Positions 1 to 10,000 of a stretch of DNA of 36,950 nucleotides are shown here, one piece after another. Within the stretch, counting starts at the first letter, position 1. Each line of letters begins with the position of its first letter. The notes below the pieces were generated by a model that was given only the letters and a program-made list of their open reading frames with translations, made no database searches and was not told the origin of the DNA. The DNA is from an uncultured Ignavibacteria bacterium. GTDB lineage: Bacteria > Bacteroidota > Ignavibacteria > Tepidaquicellales > Tepidaquicellaceae. The position numbers were made by a program, and so were the translations under genes. Location: NCBI GenBank assembly GCA_937924675.1, contig CALEVL010000217.1, forward strand, positions 1 to 36,950, in the 5' to 3' direction.

Positions 1-109
1 CGAATTTTGTTAAACCCTTTACTCCAAAGATTTAAAACGTTTTGGACAGATGTGTTTTTGAATAATTGAAATTGTAACTTAGACAAATGTGAATAGAGGG
101 GAAATTATT

Positions 110-2458
110 TTAAGGTCTGATCAGAGATACAAAATTGAATGAATTATTGTCAACTACCGAAAGATCAAATGCATCTACAATGTAGTCGCCATTGAGGTCC
201 TCTCCTGAAATTCCTGTGCCGAAATTGAAAGCTTCATTTTCAATCATGCCGAAATCTTCCGCATCAATAGTGCCATCTTGATTTACATCACCGGAGTAAA
301 TGCAATACTTGTCTGAAACGAAAATTAGATTGTTTCCATAAGCGCGTGTAACTGAATCGGTAAAGTTGTATGATGCAGTTCCGAAATTAAATCTTACAGG
401 CTGCGAGCTCCAGGTCTCCAGTGAATTTTTGTGCTTAACTATAATGTAATAGTCGGTTGAATTCAAAGCATTGCTGAATGAGAATACAGTAGTGCCGGTG
501 TTGCTGTGAACTGATTTAATTGAATCAACAATATCGTAAGGCGGCACAGCTTTTCTCAGAGTTACGTTCACAATTATACCGGAGGTCGGACCGGGCGGAG
601 AATTAATGTAGCCTTCGATCTGAAGTGTGAGGTTGAGCAGCTTCGGCTGTCGGTAAATATTGTAAACATCTTTTTGAACACCGGTTCTGGTATAGAATTT
701 GAACTCGAGATTATTGCTGTATGCATTACCTATCATGAATCCATAATCTTCATTGTATCTGAAAGTGCTTCCTGATATTGGAGTACCAAATGGATAGATG
801 CTCTTGCCGCCAAGGCCGTTTACAAAATAGGGAAGACCGTCAATGCTAAGTCTTTCGTAATTGTGTTCGCGTCCTGAGATCACTGCGCTCGCTCCCCATC
901 GTTTGAATGGCCATCTCATAATTTCCGAAGAGCCGTATGTTGAACCGGAGCTGTAAGGCGGATGATGGAAATAAACTATGTTCCAATCTTCTTGTGACTG
1001 CTCAAGTTTGGTTTTCAGCCACTGCGCCTGAACTGACGAGCTGTCGATTCCGTCAGGCTCGTTGGGATCGCTGTTGATTGCAAAATAGTGAACACCGCTT
1101 TTTACAAAGTCGTAGTATCTTTCATTTCCGGGTAATGCGAAGTAGTCAAAGTATGGAGTTGCGCCTGGAGCAATCCAGTCAACTTCTCCTAATGTCGGAA
1201 AAAATCTGTTAACAGTATCACCTGAACCGTAAGTGCCGGTATATGGATATATGAATCCGCTGTAATACTGTCCTATATTCTGATCTATTGTAGATGATTC
1301 TCCGAATTCGTAATTATTATTACCGGCAGTTATAACAAGGTCAGGGTTCCAGCTCTTCACATATCCTGAAACACCAAGTGCACTACTTCCGGCTTTTCCG
1401 TAATCACCAATAACTGCAAACCTGCTGTTTGGCAATGGGGTGCTGTTTAAAGTGTATTTATATACTCTGTCACCAACAGCATAGCCGGTCGTGTAGTTGT
1501 TCAAAAATCTGAACCTGTTTACAAAATATCCCCAGGGTGCCTGAAACCAGTTGTTACCACCGTTAGTGGTTTTGTAAGTCGGACCCGTCCAGCCGCCAAT
1601 CCATCCTGTATTTTCATTTATGAATCCGATGCCTTCTTCATCGTATTCCATAAATACTTTCTCTTCCCACGAGTATCCTCCGTCCGAAGTCTTAATAACA
1701 TAAGCGAGTCCGGAATGTCTTTCAATACTGATGTAACCGGTAGTCCTGGAAATGAAAGAAATCTTCCAGCACCATTCGCCGACTCGATTGGACCTGTATA
1801 CTCTTTGCCAGGTTGCTCCGCCGTCGGCAGTGATCAATACAACCGCGTTACCGTTTTGATAACTGCCGGTTCCGTAACCTCCGACTGCAATGCCTGAATC
1901 CGGAGACCAAAAATGACAATCAACAAGTGACTTTGCAAGTGATGTGTCCATTTGCATAGATGTCCAGCTTGCACCCTTGTTTGTTGTCTTAATTACGTGT
2001 GCAGGTGCAGAGTATCTGCCGACAGCATACCCCACATCTGAATTGACGATTGAGATTCCGCAGATTCCATAAGGCCTTGGTTCAGGTATTCCTGCCTGAA
2101 TCCAGTTTGTTCCGCCGTTTGTAGTTCTGAAAAGCGGCTGGTTGAATCTAAGCGTTCCGAGTATTCCGTTCTGTGAGTCAAAGAAACCAAGGCATCTGTA
2201 ATTTGCAAACGGAAATTCCGTGGAAGTGTTGTTCAGCGACCATGAGTTGCCGCCGTTGGTTGTCTTGTATATCTTGCCTGTGTATTGAGCGATGTAACCT
2301 GTATTTGTGTTTGGGAAGAATACATCTTCGAACCTCTGAGATGTTGCATCAGGAATGGGGGAGTTTGGCAGCGCCTGCCAATCATATTCTTGCGCGTATG
2401 AACTCTGAATGCATACAACAATCAGAGTGTAAAGAATCAGATTTTTTAACAGGACCAA
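110..2458 (-). CDS. Exported YCF48-type propeller + metallophosphoesterase-like + dockerin-like protein
   Basis: A 782-residue exported protein. Residues 1-22 form a signal peptide ending SYAQ. Residues 25-340 carry about six YCF48/Asp-box-type repeats (KTTNGGNSW, RTTNGGTNW, KTTNKGASW, TADGGATW, KTSDGGYSW, KTTNGGNNW), implying a beta-propeller. Residues about 345-600 match a purple-acid-phosphatase-like calcineurin fold (IGDYG ~350, HHPPYSSG ~498, EHNYER ~531). Key ligands are replaced: GDNNY is GNNNY (~379), GNHDW is GEVDW (~424) and GHEH is GREH (~531), so catalysis is doubtful. After a beta-rich linker, residues ~720-782 hold two DxNxDGxxxxxD-type calcium loops, a dockerin-like pair. There is no T9SS tail, unlike the gene upstream. 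The start is TTG at 2458. An ATG eight bases upstream is out of frame and stops after six codons. It lies 13 nt after the SBBP gene, so the two are probably cotranscribed. Domain assignments are from motifs; the function is unknown. Confidence 0.85.
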   Translation of the reverse strand: MVLLKNLILYTLIVVCIQSSYAQEYDWQALPNSPIPDATSQRFEDVFFPNTNTGYIAQYTGKIYKTTNGGNSWSLNNTSTEFPFANYRCLGFFDSQNGILGTLRFNQPLFRTTNGGTNWIQAGIPEPRPYGICGISIVNSDVGYAVGRYSAPAHVIKTTNKGASWTSMQMDTSLAKSLVDCHFWSPDSGIAVGGYGTGSYQNGNAVVLITADGGATWQRVYRSNRVGEWCWKISFISRTTGYISIERHSGLAYVIKTSDGGYSWEEKVFMEYDEEGIGFINENTGWIGGWTGPTYKTTNGGNNWFQAPWGYFVNRFRFLNNYTTGYAVGDRVYKYTLNSTPLPNSRFAVIGDYGKAGSSALGVSGYVKSWNPDLVITAGNNNYEFGESSTIDQNIGQYYSGFIYPYTGTYGSGDTVNRFFPTLGEVDWIAPGATPYFDYFALPGNERYYDFVKSGVHYFAINSDPNEPDGIDSSSVQAQWLKTKLEQSQEDWNIVYFHHPPYSSGSTYGSSEIMRWPFKRWGASAVISGREHNYERLSIDGLPYFVNGLGGKSIYPFGTPISGSTFRYNEDYGFMIGNAYSNNLEFKFYTRTGVQKDVYNIYRQPKLLNLTLQIEGYINSPPGPTSGIIVNVTLRKAVPPYDIVDSIKSVHSNTGTTVFSFSNALNSTDYYIIVKHKNSLETWSSQPVRFNFGTASYNFTDSVTRAYGNNLIFVSDKYCIYSGDVNQDGTIDAEDFGMIENEAFNFGTGISGEDLNGDYIVDAFDLSVVDNNSFNFVSLIRP

Positions 2459-2471
2459 AATTGCATTAAGT

Positions 2472-4130
2472 TTATTTCACAAGCAACATTTTCTTTGACT
2501 TTGAAACGGACCATCCGGTTGACAAATTAGTTGCAGTCATTCGGTATAGATAAAGTCCGCTTGGTATCTCTGAAGAAACAAATGAAACATCATGATGTCC
2601 TGGTGATTGCCTTTCATTAACAAGTGTTGCTACTCTTTCACCCGCTGAATTATAAACTTCAAAAGAAACAAACGAACTGGTTGGCAGATCGTATCCTATT
2701 GAAGTTGAAGGGTTGAAAGGATTCGGATAATTCTGCTGAAGAACAAATCCCGATGCAAATTCGGTGTTAAGAGAACTGATGCCAACAGTCTGTGAATATT
2801 TCAGTGTTATGTAATCAATTGAAGTTGCTCCCTCATAACTGAATCCGGACACATACACATTGTTAGAAGCATCTATAGCAAGTGAATTTGCTATGTCTCC
2901 GCCATTTGCCGGTCCGTTGAATCTCTCCGTCCATTGAAGATCGCCGCTTGTGTTATATTTTAATGTTACGTAGTCTTCGGATGTTGAAGGGTCGAGACTG
3001 TAACCCGTGACATAGACATTTCCTGATTTGTCTGATTTCAATGCCGTTGCTATATCGTATGAGTCACCTGTTCCATTGTAACTCCTTTCCCACAGCAATG
3101 TACCATCGGATCCGTATTTGATTGTTGTGTAATCTTCCTGTGAATCACCACCAAAACTGTAGCCTGAAACAAATACATCCCCGAGATTGTCAGCAACTAT
3201 TCCGGCAGTAATGTCATAACTGTTTGCTGCACTATTATAAGTCCTGATCCATTGTTCAGCACCGTTGGAGTTCAGCTTGATTGCGACAAAGTCTTCTTCA
3301 TTGGATGTGCTGTAAGTAAAACCGCTGATGAGAATGTTTGAGTTTTGATCAATTGCCAATCCTGTTGCTATGTCGTAACTGTTACCGATGCCATTGTATC
3401 TTGTAACCCAAAGTTCAATTCCGGATGGGTCATATTTAACTACAGCAATATCTTCGAGTGTATTGTTGCCAACACTGTAGCCGGAGACATACACATTTCC
3501 GGAATTATCAAGCACAAGAGAGGTCGCTATATCAATGTCGGATTCGGTTGGCTTGTCATATTTTGCAATCCACTGCCTGCTCCCGGATGAGTTGTATTTA
3601 ATAGTTGTATAGTCTTCGCTGGTAATTGCACCTACACTATATCCTGTGATAATCACATTTCCCGAATTATCTATAGCAATTGCAGTCCCGCCGTCAATAT
3701 CATTACCTTCTCCGTTATATCTGTCATTCCAGATCTCATCTCCGGAAGGTGAATACTTAATAGTAATAATGTCTGAGAATGTTCCGCTGCCTTCGCTTTG
3801 TCCCGTAACATAAACATTACCGGAATTATCGAATGCTATTGCAGTTGGGACATCGTTGCCATTAGCAATTGAGTAATTGTATCTTGCAACCCACTGCTGC
3901 TGACCTTCTGAGTTATATTTTATTGTTGCGATGTCTTTGCCGGTTCCGGAACCCTTGCTGAATCCGGTAACATACACATTTCCTGAATTGTCAACTGCTA
4001 TTGCAGCTACCTGATCAGTATCACTTGAAACTCCGTTGTAAACCGAAGTCCATTGGGCTGTTACCTGCGCATTTGAAACATCTGCGGAGAGAAACATAAG
4101 AATTGTCAGAACAAATATTAATTTTACCAT
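2472..4130 (-). CDS. Exported SBBP-repeat beta-propeller with T9SS type-A tail
   Basis: A 552-residue protein. Residues 1-22 are a signal peptide ending SNAQ. Residues ~24-445 hold eight consecutive repeats of about 52 residues, each with the core D-x-S-G-N-V-Y-V-T/S-G-Y/F-S followed by a D-Y-T-T-I-K-Y-type strand and ending in a W that starts the next unit. This is the SBBP (seven-bladed-propeller-type) repeat pattern. The C-terminal ~85 residues are a T9SS type-A sorting domain (QNYPNPFNPSTSIGYDL from ~465, ending in KKMLLVK), so the protein should cross the outer membrane by type IX secretion with tail removal. It is the first gene of a minus-strand pair with the propeller/phosphoesterase gene. 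The ATG at 4130 is well placed for the signal peptide. Ligand or partner is unknown; eight blades could form a closed propeller or a seven-blade ring plus one extra unit. Confidence 0.9.
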   Translation of the reverse strand: MVKLIFVLTILMFLSADVSNAQVTAQWTSVYNGVSSDTDQVAAIAVDNSGNVYVTGFSKGSGTGKDIATIKYNSEGQQQWVARYNYSIANGNDVPTAIAFDNSGNVYVTGQSEGSGTFSDIITIKYSPSGDEIWNDRYNGEGNDIDGGTAIAIDNSGNVIITGYSVGAITSEDYTTIKYNSSGSRQWIAKYDKPTESDIDIATSLVLDNSGNVYVSGYSVGNNTLEDIAVVKYDPSGIELWVTRYNGIGNSYDIATGLAIDQNSNILISGFTYSTSNEEDFVAIKLNSNGAEQWIRTYNSAANSYDITAGIVADNLGDVFVSGYSFGGDSQEDYTTIKYGSDGTLLWERSYNGTGDSYDIATALKSDKSGNVYVTGYSLDPSTSEDYVTLKYNTSGDLQWTERFNGPANGGDIANSLAIDASNNVYVSGFSYEGATSIDYITLKYSQTVGISSLNTEFASGFVLQQNYPNPFNPSTSIGYDLPTSSFVSFEVYNSAGERVATLVNERQSPGHHDVSFVSSEIPSGLYLYRMTATNLSTGWSVSKSKKMLLVK

Positions 4131-4349
4131 GGGGAAAGAGTCAGTCCTTATGATCAGTAAGGAATAAGAATTTAAAGTTGAAATTGAAAGTTAATCGGGG
4201 TAAATTGAAACACAATATATGCATCCCGTGTGTCAAAAAAAACAAAATTTTTGTGCAGACATCTGTTTGTGCTGAGATCTTAACTTCGGACGATATGATC
4301 AATCTTCGATTTGAGCAGAATAGTTATCTGCAAATAACCATATAATAGT
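4131..4349. other. Intergenic region between divergent genes
   Basis: This 219-nt AT-rich spacer must hold promoters for the SBBP gene (minus) and the GT2 synthase (plus). No exact TTG-N~20-TAnnTTTG pair was found on either strand. A small inverted repeat TCCTTA/TAAGGA (4145-4150 and 4158-4163, 7-nt loop) lies in the leader of the minus-strand gene. An AATTTTTG octamer occurs at 4246-4253. Neither is strong enough to name as a site. Confidence 0.4.
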
Positions 4350-5831
4350 TTGGAAAATTACTTCATAAGAATTGTTGAAAAGCTATTCATCATATATTTT
4401 CTCGGTTACTTTCTTTTCGATCTCCTTCTGTTTCTGATTTTCCTGTTCACTTTCAAAAAAGATTCCAAAGCTACTCCGGGATTACATCTGCCTAAAGTCA
4501 GTATAATCGTACCTGCGTATAATGAAGAAGTGTCAATTGTAAATTGTATTGGGATGCTAAACAGCCTTAACTATCCTGAGTTTGAGATAATCATAGTCAA
4601 TGACGGCTCTAAGGATGATACTGCAGGTGTATTGATGAAAGAGTTTGAGTTCACTCCTTTAAATTTCAGCTGCCCGAATAATCTTACCACAATGGAAATA
4701 CTTTCTTCATTCTCTTCCGGAAATGGGAAGGTGATTCTGATCAACAAGAAAAACGGAGGGAAAGCAGATTCCATAAATGCAGGGATCAATAATTCTTCCG
4801 GAGAATTAATATGCACAATTGATGCGGATTCAATTCTTGACAAAGATTCTCTCAGAAGGGTAGTCGTTGAGCTTGTGGCTGATGAAAGAGTGTTCGTTGC
4901 AGGAGGACAGATTGCAGTTGCCAATGACACTGTGATTGAGAACGGTAGAGTCATAAATGCAAAGATGCCAACTAATGTGTTTGTTCTTTGGCAGATAACC
5001 GAATACATAAAATCATTTCTGGTTTCAAGGACAGGTTTGAGCAAGCTTGATTCTATCCTTATTATGTCAGGAGCATTCTCAGTATTTAGAAGAAAAGATC
5101 TGCTTGATGCAGGAGGATTTCTTACAGGGATAAACGACAGTGAGTATGTTCGGAAGTTGTTCGGAAAAGCAAAGTCAACCGTTTGCGAAGATATGGAAAT
5201 AGTTGTCAGGCTTTGGAGATTTTATCACGAAAATAACAGGAAAGCGAAAGCCGTTTATCTTTCTCGGCCGCTATGCTGGACAGAGGTTCCGGACAATCTA
5301 AGCAACATCTATAAGCAAAGATCAAGGTGGCATCTTGGACTTGCTGAATCTGTTTCGCTCCACAGATCAATGATTTTTGATCCGCGGTATAAGGCAACCG
5401 GGCTTTTTGCTCTGCCATTCTATCTCTTCTTTGAATTGCTTTCGCCCATAATTAAAGTTTCAGCGATTTGTTTCATAATTTATGTGTCATTTCTCGGTCT
5501 TATCAATCTGAAATGGATGTTTCTCATGGGAGTTATGATCACTGCTACAGCGGCACTCATCACAAGCATCGTTACAGTCTTTGTTGAGAATTGGAGTGAG
5601 AAACAAGGATCTGAGAATCGAAATGCCTTAAGATATAAGTCATTTATGGATTGGCTGCGACTCATATTCTTCAGCATAATAGGTGATTTCAGCTATGCAT
5701 TCTTCCGGATTGCAGCACAGATAAGGGGGCTAATGGATTTTGTCATGCGAAAGAGCGAATGGAATAAGTTTGAGCGGAAAGGTGTGAAGAACATCAGCGA
5801 AAAGCTTTCGAATCCAAAGGTGAGGGTATGA
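4350..5831 (+). CDS. Processive family-2 glycosyltransferase (polysaccharide synthase, PgaC/BcsA-like)
   Basis: A 493-residue inner-membrane synthase expected to polymerise an exopolysaccharide on the cytoplasmic face and pass it across the membrane. One long N-terminal hydrophobic stretch (~10-35) is followed by a cytoplasmic GT-A domain: VPAYNEE (~53), NDGSKDDT (~86), the sugar-nucleotide/metal DAD in TIDADS (~157), the catalytic-base motif CEDME (~280) and the processivity motif QRSRW (~325). These are the D, DxD, (T)ED and QxxRW signatures of processive GT2 enzymes. Three to four further hydrophobic segments fill residues ~350-470. There is no PilZ domain, which argues against a c-di-GMP-regulated BcsA. 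The length is close to PgaC/IcaA. The start is TTG at 4350; the first upstream in-frame codon that could extend it is blocked by a stop at 4335. The gene heads the four-gene locus. The sugar polymerised cannot be read from sequence. Confidence 0.88.
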   Translation: MENYFIRIVEKLFIIYFLGYFLFDLLLFLIFLFTFKKDSKATPGLHLPKVSIIVPAYNEEVSIVNCIGMLNSLNYPEFEIIIVNDGSKDDTAGVLMKEFEFTPLNFSCPNNLTTMEILSSFSSGNGKVILINKKNGGKADSINAGINNSSGELICTIDADSILDKDSLRRVVVELVADERVFVAGGQIAVANDTVIENGRVINAKMPTNVFVLWQITEYIKSFLVSRTGLSKLDSILIMSGAFSVFRRKDLLDAGGFLTGINDSEYVRKLFGKAKSTVCEDMEIVVRLWRFYHENNRKAKAVYLSRPLCWTEVPDNLSNIYKQRSRWHLGLAESVSLHRSMIFDPRYKATGLFALPFYLFFELLSPIIKVSAICFIIYVSFLGLINLKWMFLMGVMITATAALITSIVTVFVENWSEKQGSENRNALRYKSFMDWLRLIFFSIIGDFSYAFFRIAAQIRGLMDFVMRKSEWNKFERKGVKNISEKLSNPKVRV

Positions 5832-6004
5832 GAATTCTTCTAAAAAAAGTTAATCCATTTTGATCCACTCATTGTCTTACTATTGACTGCAACATTCACT
5901 TTCAAATATTTTTCAGTGTTCAAAAAGTCAGTAAACATCAAATGTTGAATGAGAAATGTGAAAGCATTAAATGTCAAGCTTACAAATCAATTGTCTTATA
6001 TAGA

Positions 6005-7000
6005 ATGCTGAACCTAAGGGCACTAATATTTTCCTTCGCAATTGTTTTCTTACTGACTGAAACAACAAAGGCTCAGAGCTCTGTTAAATTTAATCTCGGC
6101 TTGCTTCCTGAACTTGGGAACAAGTCAGAAAGTTTTTTCGGCAACAGTAATCTGTCTTATAAAATCGGATTTCTCCGAGAAACTGAAGAGCTTTACAGCA
6201 ACAGTAATATTTATCAGACAATCGGTTGGGGAAAGAATTTCACTGACATATTCCGCTTTGATTTCTATAGCCAGATAGAATACTCTGAACGAGTGGAAGT
6301 GGATGTGCCGGACCGGGAGAGATGGTTTGATAATTTTAAAGTGGTTGCCCGACTTGATCCTAATGATTACAATCATCTTGATGCTTTCGGTTCTGCAAGT
6401 ATAAGTGACACGACCATTACTTCTTACGGAGGATTGTACAGGGCGACAGTAGAGCTTGGAGATGTCTTGATAAAAAATACAATTACCGGAGGTTATGACT
6501 ATTTTTACTATTGGAATATGGTCGGACAGGATTATGTTAGTGAGAGTGTTGATCTCAGCTATTCCGGTTTCAATCTTGCACTTTCTTATTTCTACGGAAA
6601 TGTAAGAGAGAACTACATCGACGGCTACGATATCAAAGGAAGAAATCCAAATAACATGGTCAACTTCGGATTGAGCTATGATGTATTGAACAGTCCGAAA
6701 GTGAATGTCGGTGTATATTATCAGATGAGGAACTACGATTTTTATTCGCCTTTGTATTATTCGCCGCAAGACAGAAAGATCTCAGGAATTGGCTCGTATT
6801 TTTTTGACACGTTTGGGAAATTCTATACCTACTTTGGAGCAGGAGCAAAATTAGACAACAACGATACTTTTGTATGGAGCCTTGATGCTGAAGGTGGATA
6901 TGAATACGATGGATTTTCAGCTTCGGCAGGGATAGGGAAATACGATGATCCGTATTATGAAAATCTGAATGTCTTTTTGAATTTCACAAAAAAGTTTTGA
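6005..7000 (+). CDS. Outer-membrane beta-barrel protein (YaiO-like), putative polysaccharide exporter
   Basis: About 331 residues from the preferred start at 6005. The frame is open from an ATG at 5942, but residues before 6005 are polar, whereas starting at MLNLRALIF gives a clean signal peptide ending TTKAQ. The mature part shows alternating aromatic/polar beta-strand patterns throughout (for example SGFNLALSYFYG, GVYYQMRNYDF) and ends in a terminal Phe (NFTKKF), as expected for a BAM-assembled barrel. No TPR region is present, unlike PgaA or BcsC. Position between a GT2 synthase and a deacetylase suggests it is the outer-membrane exit channel; the YaiO/YaiP pair in E. coli is a comparable OMP/GT2 neighbourhood. 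It sits 6 nt before the next gene. The family call is from fold pattern only, so a generic barrel is possible. Confidence 0.75.
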   Translation: MLNLRALIFSFAIVFLLTETTKAQSSVKFNLGLLPELGNKSESFFGNSNLSYKIGFLRETEELYSNSNIYQTIGWGKNFTDIFRFDFYSQIEYSERVEVDVPDRERWFDNFKVVARLDPNDYNHLDAFGSASISDTTITSYGGLYRATVELGDVLIKNTITGGYDYFYYWNMVGQDYVSESVDLSYSGFNLALSYFYGNVRENYIDGYDIKGRNPNNMVNFGLSYDVLNSPKVNVGVYYQMRNYDFYSPLYYSPQDRKISGIGSYFFDTFGKFYTYFGAGAKLDNNDTFVWSLDAEGGYEYDGFSASAGIGKYDDPYYENLNVFLNFTKKF

Positions 7001-7006
7001 ACACAA

Positions 7007-10000
7007 ATGTCTGAAACTAATAAAGAGATTGCAGCAAGTTTGAACACCGCACAGAGTCCTTCTGCTTTCTTGTCTAAATTGAAGTATCTCGTGATAGCAT
7101 TATTTCTTTTTGTGCTTGGCTATACTGTTTTTGAAATGATGAAGTTTGAAGATTCTATTCGTGAAACGAGGATCGTAAAAGTAGGGAGCATAAAAGAGCA
7201 AAAGCTTGTACCTGACATAACACAGGCAGAACTTTATAAACGCGCAGAGGAATCAGCAGTCAGGTTTAAGACGGGAGATAAGTACTTTTCAATTGAAGAG
7301 GTGAAGATCAGGAATGGAGAAAGCGTGTTTGAATGGCATCCTCACTTTCTGAAAGGTGTGAACATGGGTGTAGCAATTCCCGGAAATTATCCCTCTGAGT
7401 TTTCGGCAACTTATGAGATGTATCTGAGCTGGTTCAGGCAGATTGCTGCAATGAATGCCAATACAGTAAGAATTTATACAATACTTCCTCCGGAATTTTA
7501 TGAGGCATTCGGACAATATAATATCGACAATAACAGCAAACCGCTGTATCTGCTTCAGGGCGTTTGGGCTGATGATGCAGACACCGGCGGTTACTTCAGT
7601 AAAGAATACAGTGAGAGATTCAAGCGTGAGATTAAAGATGTGATAGATGTCATTCATGGCAATACTTTAATAAAGGAAAGGCCCGGACATGCATCCGGTG
7701 TTTATGCACGAAACGTCTCTCAATATGTGATTGGCATCTTGCTTGGAAGAGAATGGGAACCAAATACAGTGATTGCTACCAATAAGAATAATAAAGGCAT
7801 CACAAGATTTGCCGGTGATTTTATTTCACTCCCGGATGGAACACCTATGGAGGCATGGCTGGCGGAAATGATGGATTTTTGTGTCCGAGTTGAGACTCAG
7901 CTTTACAAAGCTCAAAGACCTGTTTCATTCGTAAACTGGCTTCCGCTGGATCCGATGTTTCACAATTCGGAATTTATTGAAAGCAAGAAAGTGAGAGAAT
8001 ATGATAATGACATCGAAAGCATCGACTTCAGAAAATTCTACAGAACTCCTTTGTTCAAAGCAGGAATATATTCTGCGTATCATGCATATCCTTATTACCC
8101 TGATTATGTTTATATGGATGATAAGTATAAGAATGGAATTAATCACAAAGGAGAGAAAGACAATTATTACGAATATCTCGAGGACCTAAAGGATAAGTGT
8201 CCGGGAATGCCGCTTGTGATTGCCGAATACGGATTGCCTTCAAGCAGGGGCAACAGTCATTCTACGCCTTTTGGATTTGATCAGGGTGGACACAGCGAAC
8301 GCGATCAAGCTGAAATGAACAAGACGCTTACGGAAGACATCTTCAATACCGGTTGCGGAGGCGCGATCTATTTTGAATGGATCGATGAGTGGTTCAAGTT
8401 CAATTGGCTTGTGATGGATTTTGAAGTACCTGCCGATAGAAGAAAGCTATGGCATAACATGGAAAATCCGGAACAGAATTTTGGAGTAATTGCAGTTGAA
8501 CAAAGAACTAAAACAATTGATGGAAATTCAGATGATTGGACTGAAGGTGAAGTGATCAGTTCATCAAGCAGTAAAGTGAAAGTATCAGCTTCATCTGATG
8601 CTGAATACTATTACATGAAACTTGATGCGTCAAAACTTGAACCGGGCAAAGAGGAGCTCCTGATAGCAATTGATACTTATGACAAGAAGAAAGGAAGTCA
8701 TAAACTTCCATATATTAAAAAAGATCTTGAACATGGTTATGAGTTTCTAATTTCAATCAGTTCTAAAGACAGCGCGCAAATACTTGTTGATGAACATTAT
8801 TCGGTTTACTCTGATATATATGCAGACTTTGTTCCCGTATATGCATCTAAAGAAAACAATGAGGGAAAATTTGTGAGACAGATTCTTTTATCGAACAGAG
8901 AAAGGGAGTCATTGACCGGGGATAAAATTGACAGAAAAGTTTATGACCGCAGTACATTGATTCACGGCAACAGTGCATTGCCTGAATTCTCTAACTCTAA
9001 TCTCTTTATAGATGAGCAAAGCGGTACAATTGAAATAAGATTGCCATGGCATCTTCTGAATGTTACTGATCCTTCATCCAGGCAAGTGTTAAATGATATG
9101 GAAGGAACACGGGACATTGAAAGCTCTGAAACAAAAGAGTTTAACATTTTGACTTATTTTGTGAAGGATAATGGAAGTACTGTGGTCATGAATTCAGGCG
9201 GCGATAACGATCAGTTTTCATGGAAAGGTTGGGATAAGCCTGAATACAAAATGAGAGAAAAGGAAAGTTACAGGATGTTCAGAGACTTGTTTGCCGGAAT
9301 GAAGGTAAAAGAAGATACCACAGAAACGACAGTGGCAAATTCTTATAAGATGGCAGATTGGTACAAAAACAAAGACGGAGCAATCACAATCTCTTTTGAC
9401 GACGGCACAATAACTCAGTTTGCACTTGGTGTTCCGGTGCTTGACAAATACAAGATGAAAGCAACATTTGCTTTGATCTCGGAATGGACAAAGGAAAACA
9501 TGAGCTCATCTGCAGAGAAGGGAAGTTTTACGGTTGAGAAGATCGGATGGAATCAGGCAAGAAATCTTGCTGCAGACGGGCATGAGATTGCTTCACACGG
9601 TTTTATGCATATAAAGATGGATACTATGTCAACAGGAATGGCAACCAGTCACATTGTTGATTCAAAGAAAGCAATCGAGCAGAATCTGGGCTCAAAGGTT
9701 TATACTTTTGTTTTTCCTTATTCTGCAACTAGAGATGAATTATTCAGTGCTGTATCTGATGCAGGATATCTTTTTGCAAGGACAGGAGAAGAGACAATTA
9801 ATGAAAAAGGTAATCTCAATCTTCACAAGCTATCTACGATTGCAATTTATAATGAATACACACCTTCAACTTATGAGCTGTATTCAAAGTTCATGGCATC
9901 GTATGGCAAATGGTTGATATTAAATTACCACAATGTATTTCCTGAGGATTCAAAAGAAATGAACGTCTTAAGGAATCATAATATTTACAGCACTTATTCG

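Noticed and set aside
2443..2466. ATG at 2466 as the start of the propeller/phosphoesterase gene, implying a frameshift
   Set aside because: It is out of frame and stops after six codons. TTG at 2458 gives a complete signal peptide, so no frameshift is needed.
2760..4070. CRISPR array, because of regular spacing of similar DNA
   Set aside because: The period of about 155-160 nt lies in one open frame and corresponds to 52-residue protein repeats, with no short identical repeats.
6125..6769. 214-codon open frame on the minus strand inside the beta-barrel gene
   Set aside because: Antisense shadow of a gene with a clear signal peptide and barrel pattern; no domain or start context of its own.
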